A stretch of 64,000 nt of DNA from Melampsora larici-populina 98AG31 (taxonomy: Eukaryota > Basidiomycota > Pucciniomycetes > Pucciniales > Melampsoraceae): positions 1,372,829 to 1,436,828 of the forward strand of contig NW_006768772.1 in assembly GCF_000204055.1 (NCBI RefSeq), given 5' to 3'. The notes beneath the pieces are model-generated. The model was not told where the DNA came from. It searched no databases and saw nothing but the letters and a program-made list of their open reading frames with translations. Shown piece by piece: positions 21,679-34,393 of this stretch. The stretch's first letter is position 1. The number at the start of each line of letters is the position of its first letter. Position numbers and translations under genes: made by a program.

Positions 21679-24314
21679 TTACGCTCGTTTTCCCTTCACA
21701 GGACGTCCATCTTTGTCACGTCGGTCAGGACTGCGGCTTTTGTCTCTATGACCGGTGTACCTGTCTCTATTATAGCGGTCTTCTCGTCTCCAGTCATCTC
21801 GTTTCCTCCCGTCATCAAACCTTCCTTTGAAGTAACCTCTCCCTCGCTTCCCGTTACCTTTATAATTACTCGTCGAAGCGTGTCGATTTTGCTCCCTCGT
21901 TAGTGGGTTAGGATGATTCGAGTTCGTCGCTGACTTCGGTTTATTGGTGAGTGGGCAGATGGTTTCTTTTGGCCTTCCCGCCGCGTACGGATTGGTTTTG
22001 TAGTGACGTTCATTAAAGCTTTCGGCCATTGTTTTAGCCTCCGCGAGTAAAACTTCTTGAAGTTCCGAATAGTTGCCAATCGATTTGTCTACCGTCTCGC
22101 GCATCACCCCTTGTCTAACTAGCTTACAATACCTTAAAGCCACCATCCACCCGAAATCTTTACGCAGTTTCTTCACAACAGCGATATGTCCTTCGAATCT
22201 CTCCGCGACTGGTTTCCATCCACAAGCCACTAAGTGCGTGCAGAATAGCTCCATGCAATCTCCCCACATCTCGTAATCTATGGTAAGTTCTTCAACTGGC
22301 GCTTCACCTCCATAGATTCTAGCTTTGCCTGACTCTTTCTTATCTGACTTAGTTGTTCTAGCCGACCAAGCTTTCTGATCTGCAATCAACCATTCTTCGT
22401 TAAATACCGTCAACTGGATATAAGAAGTTAAGCCTTTTAGGATGATTGTCAAGCCTGGTGACAACGGAGCTAACGACTGGGTCATTTGTGCTCCGCCTCC
22501 TTTTAAAATACGGCCATTGTGAATAACGTCGCCGTTTTCCATCTCTAAGGTGCCTTTCTTTGCGGTGAAAATCGCGTAAGCTTTATCAGATTCTTCCTTG
22601 GAAGTTGCTCCTTCGAACCAAGGTACCGCGTTTTGTTCATTCGTCGATTGTCTCGTCAGATTCTCTGTTTGGACTTGTGTATTTTGGACTTGAGTTATGT
22701 CCTCGCTAATTATGTCGTTGTTCTTGTTGCCTGCATCGACTACTTTAGGCATCACTTCACGTACGAAGGCTACTGATGGTTCCATTGACTTCTCAGCCAA
22801 TGACGAATCTTCATCCACCACATATTGATTTCCCTTCTCTCCAGAAGGTTTGTTGCTATCTAAGATTCTGAGCAAGGACGTCGCTTCTTTATTGTCTCCT
22901 CTATCGTAGGCGGCTTGGATCAACTTGCCTAGCGTGATGCGACGTATGTTTTCTGTTTGATTGGAACATAAGGAATGTTGCGTTCCTATTCGTTAGTTCT
23001 CTTCATTTTCTTCTTACATCGACTCGCTTTTAGAGATATCTTTAAATGTTCATGGAAGACCGTTCACCGCCACTGGTTCTTCAGATCATTACCAGGCATA
23101 ATTTGCGACTCCGGCCGACCCCAGTCGACGTAAGTCTTATTTCATCCTTTAGACTTCGCCCTTGACTTAAGGATTCTGTGTCTTTGTCCACACCGTCATA
23201 AGTCTTTGACACTTCGCGTTGAAAGTCAGGATGTGGCCCTTGGGGTCTCTTTGTGGCCTGATAGCGTTCGGCACTTATTCTGAGCCATTCTAGGCTGGGC
23301 ACTTATTGTAAGCCAGGCCGGGCTGGGCCCTATTCGAAGCCGTGCCAGGCTGTTTTGATGCAGGTGGATTCCTTTTGGGGTACTTATTATTAGCCAGTCC
23401 AGGCTCGGCTCTTATTGTAAGCCAGGCCGGCTGGGCACCTATTATCAGCCGGGCCAGGCTCTTTGAAGTACGTGGTCGTATTTCGCTTGACTTCCGTTAT
23501 CGCTCTGGGTCTGCACAAACTTTTTTGGAGAAAAATCAAACATAATTTCTTTCCTTCATCTTAGCTCGAGCCTCATGACCTAATATGTCGGTCTGCTCAT
23601 TGCTAATTGTCTTTCCGTAATTTAGTTAACCTACTTCTGGCTTTCTAGATATTTTTAGGATATTATCTTGACTTAGCCATTAATTATATTTAGGATATTC
23701 TCTTGGAATAGCCGTCTACGGCCGTCACCATTTCTGATGGTTATACTTTGACCGACCCGACTGCCGTGGGAAATATTTGGTCTACCTCTCATCCAAGCAA
23801 TGGGTCGGAGAAAACTTCTCTTGAAATGATGGGGTTGACGATAATGGAGAAATGATGGTGAAGATGATGGAGAAACGACGGTGATGGTGACGATAACGAA
23901 GATGACGATCTTGACCAGAATTGACGAGAGGAAAAACTGTATCGGACTATCTCCGGTTTGTGCCATTTACTTACCGGGATCATCTTCATGCTCTTTTCCT
24001 GGACTTCTTTCTCCTTGAATCCCTCCCCATTCTTCCAATTCCTCTTCTTCTGCTGGCAGGATTTGACGTTGTCTCCGTTCTAACCCTCTAGATCGTAACA
24101 AGCCTCTTGGACGGCCTCGTTTTGGAAGTCCTCCAGTACGATTGATAGTCGGAGTCCCATGAGAAGCTGTACCGTCGCGGTCTGCTCTTCTTCCATTTCC
24201 ACGTCTTGGCGTGACGAGTCTTGCTACCGGTTGAATTCCCGTTGCTGCAGCACCAGCTCTTGTCAATCGTCCTAAGTTAATCTGAGTTTCGTTTAATTGA
24301 TTCTGGAAAGACAT
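21679..24314 (-). CDS. Gag-like protein of the DIRS-order element, probable 1.0-kb intron
   Basis: Exon 1 is 24314-23975 (starts MSFQNQLNETQINLGRLTRA; Arg/Gly-rich). It ends at CCCG followed by a strong GTAAGT donor. Exon 2 is 22952-21679 after AAACAG. Joining gives ...HEDDP-ENIRRITLGKLIQ with frame kept, 537 aa in total. The C-terminal part has a nucleocapsid-like Arg/Asp/Lys-rich tail (YNRDRYTGHRDKSRSPDRR). The middle has a helical region around KLVRQGVMRETVDKSIGNYSEL. The proposed 1022-bp intron is far longer than the 45-110 bp introns elsewhere and contains a degenerate tandem array, so it may instead be an insertion that happens to sit between GT and AG. The downstream exon alone is 414 codons from a TTG, which would not initiate well. 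Confidence 0.72.
23272..23471. repeat. Degenerate ~28-bp tandem array
   Basis: About six imperfect units of the form CTTATTGTAAGCCAGGCCGG + GCTGGGCA follow each other from 23272 to 23471, one interrupted by about 25 bp. Each unit carries AGCC...GGCT, so it can fold back locally. The array lies inside the proposed gag intron of the DIRS-order element. Confidence 0.75.
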
Positions 24315-25428
24315 CTTCTAAGTCTTCGTTCTCGCTTCTAAAGCCTTTGAAGTAATCTAAGCTGTTTGATCCAATTAATTAAACTTTAAAATATGATATT
24401 ATTCGAGAAGCGTGATTCTAATGACCTAGAATCTCTTGATCTATGAGCTGTGCCCTAGGAAAGTTCTGATTGTGAGAAAGTGAAAACTTAGTGTGTTTCT
24501 TTTCCCCAACTTCGGATCAGATTGTGACATGTACAGTTACATGTCCCCCTAGGTTCACAGCTTGTGGACACCATCACCAATGCGTACCTTAATTGGTGCT
24601 TTTCATCCTTTAGTCCAAAGGTGCTTGTGTTCGCAAGAGATTTTCGAAATACTCTGATCATTTGTCACACGGTCAAATCTGATGCAACCGGCTCATGCTA
24701 ATTATTCGAAAGCATCCTATTTATGGAATTGTATCCAACATTTGGCATTAACTTGTCCATCTACACAAGATAAGGCTTGACTCATAGTGCCAAAACCTGA
24801 ACAGATGCGCACATGGAGATGATCATAACAGAAAGCTTTACTCTTTGCAGGATCTACCATTGATCAAAAGGGGGTTCAACTGAATTAAGAAATATCTTGG
24901 GCCAGGCTAAATACTATTTGTGAGATACAATTCGAGATGACAATAAGTCTTGAGCAGGGCATCAGGAATATTGCAACACAACTTTCAAACAACCTCCGAC
25001 GTTTGTTTTAAAGACTGAATGAATCAAAAACTCTTGCAACATTGTCTGGTGCAATAAGCATTTCATGTATGACTTTTATGCGCATGGGAAAATCACGTTG
25101 GGAAGTTGCTGACTCAACCATTTGTAGAGTCAATGTGCTTTGCCCTAAGAAAACGATCAGATTTGAAATGTGTGCCTAAGCGCAATTATGGTGTTAAACA
25201 AACTTCATCGGCTGGATTGGGGCAAAAGGAGAAGTGGGTGAGGAGTCACCTTGCTTGGGTAGTATTGATCTGGAATGCTATGGTTGCACATCTATGAACG
25301 GACTCCGTTTGTCCATCAGGATACTGAAGCTCAACTGGCCCCTCAGTCGCTGAAAAGGGCATGATGTTAACAGGGACAGAAAATGATAAATAATAGGAAT
25401 TGAAACCCACAACACTGAAATTCATTAG
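24315..25428. other. No gene recognised
   Basis: AT-rich with no supported coding frame on either strand. The first ~150 bp is the 5' side of the DIRS-order element, where its leader and terminal repeat should be. A short plus-strand frame (25106-25297) has no motif or partner. Confidence 0.4.
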
Positions 25429-25871
25429 CTACCAGCTGATAAAACACAATCTCTTCAGCCCCTTCCATGATTTGAGATCTACGTGGCATTGGTGACATAC
25501 TGTTCTGGACAGCTGGGTGGTTTCAAAGGTAAGTTCTTGGTTTTTGGAGAACATGGGAACCCATAAAACGTGGGGTGGTGTGGGATTTTTAAGTATCCTA
25601 TTGAGCCAGTTGACAAAGTTCTGTACACCAATCATTGACACCAAGGCTGATTCACAAAACCAAAATTCTCCAATGTTCATCCCCAGCAGCCATACATCTC
25701 AGGTTCAATGTTTGGTCCCGCGGCAAATACACCATGATGCACCTCTCCTGCAACCATCCCATTTAAAATGTATTGATCCGTGTACTTACACTCTTCACAG
25801 ACTGCTTTCTTTCCAGCTCTGAAATCCAAGCCAAGATGAACGCACATGCCGAGTTCAACCATGTTGATCAT
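25429..25871 (-). pseudogene. Frameshifted coding remnant, family unknown
   Basis: Two adjoining minus-strand frames (25871-25677 and 25680-25429) read as one protein across a one-base shift at about 25679: ...CEECKYTDQYILNGMVAGEVHHG... then NIGEFWFCESALVSMIGVQNFVNWLNRILK.... The composition looks like a genuine globular protein. Its neighbour on the right is an F-box/LRR pseudogene on the other strand, and rust F-box proteins carry similar W/C-rich C-terminal segments, but I do not claim that identity. An upstream piece (LHLSMMKHILNSFRNF, near 25930) may belong to it. Confidence 0.4.
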
Positions 25872-26727
25872 TTCAGTCTCTGTCTCCGTTTGGTATTTAT
25901 GTCTTAAAGTTTCGGAATGAATTCAAGATATGCTTCATCATTGACAAATGCAGCTCAACTGGACCGTTGGGCACCCCAAACTTTGCAAGCCAAGACCAAG
26001 GCTTGTCTGTTTTTTTCTTGGAGGCTCTAACTGCACATCTCATGTGCGTTCTACCCCAGGTGATCTAACATCAACATGCGGCTCATTTGCGAGTTTAGGT
26101 TTTAAAGGCTTATCATCAGGTATTGTAAGTACGTTGTAACCACAAGGAAATGGTGAAACTGTGATTCCTTCCTGAGCCTTCAATGACTGGTAGCAAATTG
26201 TATCCGGTTAGGTAAGCACAGCACTCTGTCTCAAAGGTTGTCTACATCTCATCGGTTACTGAATGAAATTGATCTCCAACAATCCAACATTGGTTCATTG
26301 AAATTAATCCGCAGTTCAAATTATCCTCGTGTTTGAGGTTAGGATCCACATTGATTGACGTATAAATCTGACATATGCAAAATGGGAATCTGGAGTTGAA
26401 GTTTTTGTTTGTCAGTGTTTGATTGAACCTAATCATAAGAACACTGCAAACATACATCATACTACAGTAATCCTCTCAGTTAATATTTTGCCTTTAGATC
26501 AAAATCCTGCGTCTGAGAAAACTTCATGTTTCAAGATATCAAAGCAGGGATGTCAGGATGGTTTACCGCAAACAGAGGAAATACTGGCTCTTTTTCAATT
26601 TGACTGCAAGACACATGGGATTGCCAATCAGAGGAGAGACCCCTTCCAGGCTGGCTCAATGTTACCTCATAAGCTGTGTTCGAGCAAGCTCGGTATGGTT
26701 TACTCTGACCATTGTACCCCCATCATG

Positions 26728-27948
26728 TGGCTAATCACGTCTCTACTGATCAAAATCGTAGAAAGAATCATTCGTCATTTTGTGGAATCCTACCCAGGAG
26801 CCACCCATAGTGCCACAAACACAGTGGACCAACCTTTCTGAAGATTCTCTTTGGTGTTGCAACTCCTCAAGCTGTGATTAGGTGGCAAACCCTGGGCAAT
26901 TGCAGTCATTCCCTTTGTGTTCCAAGCTCTACGCTTAACAACACCATTGATGATCAGCGGCATGGTCAAAACCTGGAGCCGCTCATTCATAATCTCAACA
27001 ATGGCTCCACTGTGCCATGTTTCATTTGAAGATCTATTTTATCCCAATTTACACATGAACAAGAATAGACTCAATGCCATATCATCTATTGACCATGAGG
27101 ATGGTTTTGCCTCCACCCAAATGAACAACGTCAAGCAACTTATCAGGTCGTGTGGCCACGGTATAACCAATTTAAAGTTTAGATTCAATGGCGCTGTAGA
27201 GTTTTCACCAGGATTAATTGAATCTATCAAACAGGTGGAAAATTTAGACACATTGGGTATTGAAGGTAGTTGCTCTGGAATGTTTGTGACGGACCCGTAT
27301 TCATTGAGGGATTTGCTTGACTTGACTAAAGGAATACGATCCTTGACATTGCAACTGTACTCTTTGCAACGTTTGGATCTCAAACCCAATTCTTTGCCTC
27401 ACCTCAAACACTTATATGTGATGTGCTCTCCCAACAACCTTGATAATTATGTTCAACTGTGCAATTCCCACGGGCAAAACATCAAGTGTCTTGAATATAT
27501 TCCACACAACGATCATGATCAAGCGGCATTGCTGATTTCATCTCTTAAAAGCTCAATTGTAATTCTGTTCACTGAATCAATCCCAGAAAAGTTACCAATC
27601 AGTATATATCCAACGGTTTTTCCTTGCCTCTGAGTGATTCGTACTATAGACTCAGCCTGTAAGGAAGGTAATCTTGCTTGGTTACAATCACCGTTTTTTT
27701 GAAGCATGGAGGTTTTGATCACTGGTTACTATCATTCAAAGGCATATTGGAAGATGATGTTGGAACTTGACAATGGGGATTATCTCAGAATCACAAACAA
27801 GTTCAAGCGTATCATATTTGTTACATATAATGGTAACCCGGTCAATGATGCCACACCTGCCAAAGCTTTCAGTATGTTTGGAATATTGTGTCAGTATCAG
27901 CGTCAATTGTTGTACCATGAGTTGATGGTGAGTAGTTTGCCTTCTTGA
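26728..27948 (+). pseudogene. F-box/LRR-like protein pseudogene
   Basis: One frame encodes an F-box-like start (KIVERIIRHFVES ... RFSLVLQLLKL ... WAIAVIPFVFQALRL), then several leucine-rich segments typical of fungal F-box/LRR proteins (NVKQLIRSCGHGITNLKFRF, LDTLGIEG, GIRSLTLQLYSLQRLDL, LPHLKHLYVM, IKCLEYIP) and a C-terminal piece ending SSLPS. It is broken by four in-frame TGA codons at 26839, 26875, 27631 and 27700, each consistent with CGA to TGA. F-box proteins select substrates for SCF ubiquitin ligases. This copy is dead. The exact start is uncertain because the frame is open upstream to 26419. Confidence 0.65.
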
Positions 27949-29554
27949 AATGTGTGCACGAGGCAATCTCTGAAACTTTCAACAAACTTCTGGCGGAGTT
28001 TAACGACGGAAATCAAAGTGGGGTCAAGTGAATAATTTGTCTTTAGGTTGCTACCTCTTTGTTGCGTGAGGGTTAGGTCTTGATGGTGAGCAACTTTGAT
28101 TGAACAAATCACCAATTCATTTTTGTCTAATGCTTTGATGAAGTAATGTCAGAATCTGGTATCATGATTATGGGGGCAGTGCTTTTGTTTGTATTGTGGC
28201 ATGATCATTTGCCTGATGCATTGGGTCTTGGGTTTTTGGCTATCGGGACCAGTATGGTATAGCTGAGCAAAGACAGCTCCGAAGGGATCCAATAACTCAG
28301 TGTTCAAATTTTCCTTGTGTGTATTGGTTGGGTAGTAATATCATATTGCATGTTTGTAAAGGTGCTAAATGGGAATTTGAAGAAGTGAAGTTCATAAGCG
28401 CAATGCCAGATCATGTGTTACTCTGAAGACCATCTACAAGGTCAAGAGGTGAGTTGGATGAGCCGAGATGTGCTTCAGCATACTGAGCATTCAGAGTAGT
28501 ATGATTGGGTGGAGCTATTGATTGTGAAGATATAACTAGGGCTTATTGCGTAAGTCAAGACTTGAACTATGTGTCAATATTGTACTGTAGAGCTCTAAGT
28601 GGTTTTAGACGTTGCGCTTGCATCTGTTGTAATGCCCGTAACTCCTTTTTGCGGGAAATGTGAGAAGATTGCTAATTACACCAATGATGACAGCATGCCC
28701 AAAAACTTCGACCCCATCAGTGGGTGAGGGCTTAGTGATTGAGAGCTTTGCGTCAAACTCAATTACTATGAAACCACCCTCATGGTCATTATATATAAAA
28801 ATATCTACTGTCAGGCATTGGAAGCCTGCTTGCAATTGCCTTCTTACCGTCCAGAGTCCATGCCTTATTTGGCATTGGCACCCTATGATCCATGATCTGC
28901 CTACAAAGAGAAATGAAAACCAAGCTTCCACTTGAAAGCCAATTGGAATTCAAGGTCCAGATACTTGTAACAATTCAATGGTTCAAACGTGTGACATTTA
29001 CAAAGAGCTGTTCACGTTTTGAGCCCTAGATCTCACGCTTTCACTATTCCTCTCATCATTGTTACATGATCACAACCTCTCAACCGACTTCCAAGTTTCC
29101 ACCATCTCAGTTCCACAGCATCTCTTTTTGAAATTGCACCCTGTTTCAATGCTCATGCAAATACGGTCCACACACAACGCACCACACTTGCGTTCAACAT
29201 TCAAGCCAAGCCTTCTGGCCAAACGACTGATAATGTAGCTATTCCTTTTGGCTGGTGACAATGTGTGTGCTCTCCTTGCCAATCCAATACTTTGAACGGT
29301 ACATCTACCAACTAAATATGTGCTGAAACTTGCCACCACAACTGACAGGCATGAAACATTCCGCAAGAAATCATTCCGCATCCTGGTGTATCCTGCCCGC
29401 CCATTCATTCTCTTAGAATCAACTCACCATGTCGCGTGGGATTAACACTCTGCATGTGCCCACTTTCCACCAAATTCAGGATTTCAACCAATAATGTATA
29501 CATTACAGGCAACAAGCGCTATCAAAGATAATGATCGACAGCCTTACCTCCTAT
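27949..29554. other. No gene supported
   Basis: Both strands carry only short open frames (28605-28935 on either strand; a 112-codon Arg/Cys-rich frame on the minus strand at 29070-29408). None has a motif or a consistent intron chain. The last ends at MNGRAGYTRMRND and could be a real small protein, but I cannot support it. Confidence 0.35.
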
Positions 29555-30357
29555 CACTACACAAAATGTAATCTTTACCGGGCGGTAAAGAAAACTACTG
29601 ACATAGAAAAATCCTGACACAACAGGAAGAGAGCTAAAAATCTGAAAAAATATGCACCTTGTTCCTAGATGTTGGGGTGTCATGATGAGCATTTTTTTGT
29701 GTTCATACAGATATTGGTCAATGTACTAACAATAAAGGCTAAAGATCATCAACAACCCACCTGTAACAATACCTGAAATTTGGGTCATGATGATGAAGAC
29801 AATATTTTGTGGTCTAAAAACTTCAATAACTTTTGCAATTCTTCTCCAAGTGACTCGATTTTTGGTTCATTCAAAAGCTGAACCATTCCCCTTTAAACTT
29901 CATAAAGGTAGTAAGGTGTTATCTAGTCATGTAAACACTCTACATATGTTCAAACAGTTCTGAATAAATAGCTCTGTAGGATCTTTTAAAGACCGGCTAC
30001 AGATGTGAAGTCTCAATGATAAATGTAGAGGAAGGACCCACCTTTTTGATCAACTAAAAATTGAGTGATTTGATTTGGAAATGCAAAAGTTATTGATGTT
30101 TGAAGATTTCAAAATCCTGTCTTTAAAATCATGGGCTAAATTTTAGGTATTGTTACACGTGGGTTTTTGATGATTCTCAGCCTTTATTGTTAGTACATTG
30201 AACAATATCTGTATGTACAATACTCATCATGACGCCCCAACATCTAGGAACGAGGTCCCTATTTTTTCAGATTTTTAGCTCTCTTCCTGTTGCCTCAGGA
30301 TTTTTCTATGGCAGTAGTTTTCTTTACCGCATGGTAAAGATTACATTTTGTGTAGTG
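29555..30357. mobile_element. 803-bp fold-back CACTA-ended element, copy 2
   Basis: Begins CACTACACAAAATGTAATCT and ends with the reverse complement of that sequence, flanked by the 3-bp direct repeat TAT (29552-29554 and 30358-30360). It is related to copy 1 (4737-5551) along its full length, with the same subterminal GGTAAAG hairpin (degraded at the right end to CCGCATGG) and the same near-total palindrome. Non-coding. Confidence 0.9.
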
Positions 30358-31921
30358 TATGCCGCGGTGGCTTGCTCAAATTTCTGAATTTGATGGACTG
30401 ACGGCGTGCAAATTCCGCAATTTTGCTATCTCTGTCTCTTAGCGATCATCTGAAAACACTCAATCACAACTCTTCCCTCTGCAATCCTCTTGATTAGCTG
30501 TTTTCACGGCGAAGGTTTGGGTTAATTGCAAAGAGATATCTATAACTCTCAACTGTGACCGCTTCCGCAAGCATTTGGTCCATAAGCGCGCATACATCCA
30601 AATTACCTCTTAAGTTCCACATTGGAGTGTGAAAGTTCAAGAGTGGTGCCCTATCAGGGTTGCTGTTCCTTGGGTGTTTAAGTAATCTGATTAAGCAATG
30701 ATACGGAGAAGAACCGGAGTGTTGTGAGCGGGGTATTCTCTAAGAGATTGATTGTGGAGTACTGACATGAAAAGGGGTTCTTGTTGCTTATACGTATCAG
30801 TTCACTAGCTAATGAAAAATATCTAATGCCAACACAGCCAGAACGTATGTAGGTACAATGGGAAAGATTTGTGCAATAAGAGTTAAGCGTAGTTGATAGG
30901 AAAACAAGAGGGGTTTAGAAAAAGCGAGTGAGTCTTGAGTGGAGTCAAATTGAATCAAGTTGAAACTATTGTACAAAACAATGAGGAATCCAATAGCAAC
31001 ACACTTGCGTGGAATGCCGTATCTGTCAAATAAGTGTTTAGAAGAAACCTCAAAAAATTATTTGCACCTATCAAATGAACAACAACCATCCCAAATACTC
31101 TTGTCATTCAAGCACGGACTCCTTGACAGCAAAAACATGACCTCATTGCCCTGTTCTTCAATCCTTTGAGTGTAATCAGTGCATTTTGATAGCAAACCCT
31201 ACCGAAATAGTTCATATGCCAACAGGAGCCAGAATCTTTGGTACACAAGGGTACACAGTAGCACGGGATGATTTATTATGAGCCTGAAAATGAACAAGAG
31301 TGCCAAGTGTCTGAGAGACATATATGAATGATCAATCTTTGCTGATATCACTAGAATAGTCAATCCCTAAACTTCAAAACTTGTTGTATCAACCAGCCAG
31401 ATGAAGCCCTGGAACATTCTGATTATGATATTGTCAACTTTATTGGAACAATAAACGCATGTTAAGACGGCCTTTTGTTTTGCTTTATTTTCAAGTTTTG
31501 GAACACTCAGCCTCTTATTGTGAACAAAATCCATATATATATTTTTGGAAAGAAAGGATGCTTATTTGTTCTTTTGCAAAAAATTGATCAACATTTGCCC
31601 CTTGACTTCTGTCTGCATGCATTTTGGACAAATTAGGTTAGGGGAAACACATCATGCAGACCAAGAGCTTGTGAGTTTGGGATGGTAAGTCCACCTTGAA
31701 TTGGGCAGCAAACTGTAGCAAACAAAAAAGACCTATGATGTTATACTTAGTTTCTTTCTGCAGAGTTACACACTTGTGACATTCTACAAAGCATCAGACA
31801 TACGGCAAACAAACAACAATATAACCCCCATCAAAATTCACCAAAAAGAAAATGAAAGAAGAAAAAAGAAAAAAGAAAGATACCAATCCTATTGGGTTTA
31901 TGAGCTACTAACACATAGGAC
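30358..31921. other. No gene recognised
   Basis: AT-rich with short open frames only. A purine-rich AAGAAAAAAGAAAAAAG run sits at about 31858-31880. Nothing with a recognisable motif. Confidence 0.4.
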
Positions 31922-32135
31922 TTAACAAGAAGCTAATCTATTCAATGTTTTTTTGACATCCTCTAATGAAGACATCACACCGAGTCTACTAGGATCAAAG
32001 TTGGTGCAACGGTTGAAGCAGCGGTAAGGATCAGTGTTGCCATCATTGAGCTGTGTTCTCCAATCTGTTTCTAAACAAGTGGCACAGAAAATATGACCAC
32101 ATGATAGATGGATCAGCCTTCTATCTGGATTGTGT
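31922..32135 (-). pseudogene. RING-finger-like terminal exon
   Basis: The minus strand reads LIHLSCGHIFCATCLETDW ... DPYRCFNRCTNFDP ... and ends ...LNRLASC before a TAA at 31922. The CGHxFCxxC core followed about 25 residues later by CxxxC looks like the second half of a RING zinc finger, as in ubiquitin ligases. The preceding stretch (TCNDYHTIQIEG) would supply the first Cys but is out of frame by one base, unless the exon begins at the ATAGAAGG that follows CAATCCAG. I found no convincing upstream exons, so this is either the last exon of an unresolved gene or a remnant. Confidence 0.45.
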
Positions 32136-34393
32136 GATAATCATTACAAGTTAAACCTGAACAACAGAATCAAATTAAAGTGACTATTTACAAAATAAAC
32201 CATTAACAAATCCAACTAACTGATATATTCAACTAAAATTTATACTGTTTTTACTGATACGCTCTTTTACATCAAAGATTTCCGTAACTAACTGACAAAT
32301 ATGACTAAAATTTATATTGTGTTCCCTGCTTGTTCCTTCATATGAAGATTTACCCGCTGATGCTATTCCATGTTGAGGATTTAACGGAAGACACGGCTCT
32401 TATTAACCTTGCCCTGAATAACAATCAAAATTGTCCTAATGAATGTTTTTTGCATCCCCAAAGCTGTCCAACTCTTAGCAGTCAAAATAGCCGAAGATAC
32501 ACAATTGACAAATTTTACTCAATTAAGACTAACACAGTATCTTCCTGTACATTGAAATTGATACAGTATTTTCCCGTACAATTTCTTATGTTGAAGTTCC
32601 CCCGCCCGTAGTAGTCCCCACTTCTCCTCCATCACAATCACATCCTCCCTACTAGATGTATCTCAGGATCTATAAATTACTGGAATTTGAACAACCCACT
32701 GCTAATAACACTACTACACCCATATTACACATAAAGATTCCAACAACCAATTTATCTTCTGCCTCTATTACACACCCCCTTTGACCCTCGAGTAGTTAAC
32801 ATCATCTTGATTTCCTTCATATGTGATCATATTTGACTATCATCAATCAATCTTCTTAAATACAAATAGCGGCGCACTATGTAAATTACTCCCTTTTACT
32901 TCAGCCGAATTTAAACCACAGCCAATCTTCTCAGTACTCAACTTTATCCACCTATACGTTCACAACAATAAAAATCACCCGATCAACCAAAATATCACTC
33001 TGTATATAGCACCAAAATCTTCAAATCAAGCACATACGCGTGTACAATCCTTCACAACCTAACTAAATCAGCTAAATCGAGTATATAATTTCATACAATA
33101 TAATATAGTATAAGTTATTAACTCATAACCGCAGTAAATGATAAATGATCGACTAACTATTTGCTCCGTCAGGTCTTGTGATTCATAGCACCAGTCCAAT
33201 TCAATAAATAGCGGATATGAACATCATCGTAAAGAAAGTCTCACAACAATTGTTTCAATCACTCTTTAACGAAACTTAAGTACTCAAGACGAGATTCAAG
33301 TATCAGTTTCTCATCACTCTTCCCAACATCGAAGTATTCCACCTTTTCTAATTGACTCTATATATACTATCAGTCACCTACATACTTCCAATATTGTAGA
33401 TCAACAGCCGTATCTATATTTGAAATGCCACTTTTCGAAACAACAGACTTTGATTACAACGTAGTTTCTTGCTCTCAAGCCCTCTACACCCAATTCTATA
33501 AAATTATAAAGAAACAATCTAAACGCAACCCAAATCTTAGCTATATGATTGAGTTTTTCAAGTACAAATTACCGGAAATGAGGATAATAACTTTGGCTCG
33601 CCCTGTAGTTACACACACCACACCAGGAAATGCTGATCATGCATCTTGCACAATAATTCAGTGTGAAGAAATGGCTTTATTCACCTTATTATTTAATTCG
33701 TGAGTTCGCTTCTAATCATGATATATAAATACATCTTAAATATTTACTTAAATTCCCGGTTGAACTTTTTTTACGTATGTTTACTCAGCAGTTACAGTAT
33801 AAACTCTGTTGGTAAGAGCAATAGTACTTTCTTTATAAGAGAGCTTGATTTTTTAAGCAATATAGGTAAGCAATTTTTTCAAAACAATTCTCCGTTAGCA
33901 CTACATCACATGCAACAAATCCACTGAACTCACAAGTTTGTGCATCAGTCATCAATTACGTGAACAGTTCCCATGAGTCTCAATCAGAGCGTGGCAATGG
34001 ACGTCAGCAGTTTGAAATTGTTGTCTTCAAAATTGTTCCTGAATTCCAAAAACGCGGTTTAATCCATGTACATTACATTTTGAAGACTTTGGTACATCAA
34101 TAAACACCGTACCAATTTTTCTTACTAGGCATATTACACGAATTGTGGCAAGGAGCGTAGCTTTCAAGTTGTGCAATTAGCACAAGTCTTTTACGTATGT
34201 TGCTCATGTAGAACCATATTCCTTTCACTAATTTGAGATAGTGCCTAATTTCAGTCTTTCTTTATTAGCCGCCAGTAGTTCAGCATGTAGCAAATGGTAT
34301 AAAGTAATGTTGTGATCTGATCTAAATTTTTTCCATAATCTCCCTGCTGCAGATCAATTCAAAATGTTTTGCAATTTAAACTTTGAATGTAAT
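32136..34393. other. AT-rich, no gene supported
   Basis: About 2.2 kb of AT-rich sequence. A 92-codon plus-strand frame (33425-33703) begins MPLFETTDFDYNVVSCSQAL and is the only piece with protein-like composition; it has no recognisable motif. The stretch ends exactly at the terminal repeat of the KDZ element. Confidence 0.4.

Larger units (their letters stand above)
18314..24314 (-). mobile_element. Tyrosine-recombinase retrotransposon (DIRS order, Ngaro/PAT-like layout)
   Basis: On the minus strand the order is gag-like protein (24314-21679), reverse transcriptase plus RNase H (21467-19776) and tyrosine recombinase (19388-18314). No integrase or aspartic protease is present, and no methyltransferase-like domain is visible. 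Gag / RT-RH / tyrosine recombinase in three non-overlapping frames matches the Ngaro/PAT arrangement, and Ngaro-type elements are known from basidiomycetes. Termini are not defined: I could not find the split direct repeats. RT is open and gag looks splice-competent, but the recombinase is broken. Confidence 0.85.

Noticed and set aside
23272..23471. Possible CRISPR-like array
   Set aside because: The units are adjacent and degenerate with no unique spacers, and the genome is eukaryotic. Called a tandem repeat.
28605..28935. Overlapping ~100-codon frames on both strands
   Set aside because: Neither has a motif, start context or splice partner, and they are mutual shadows.
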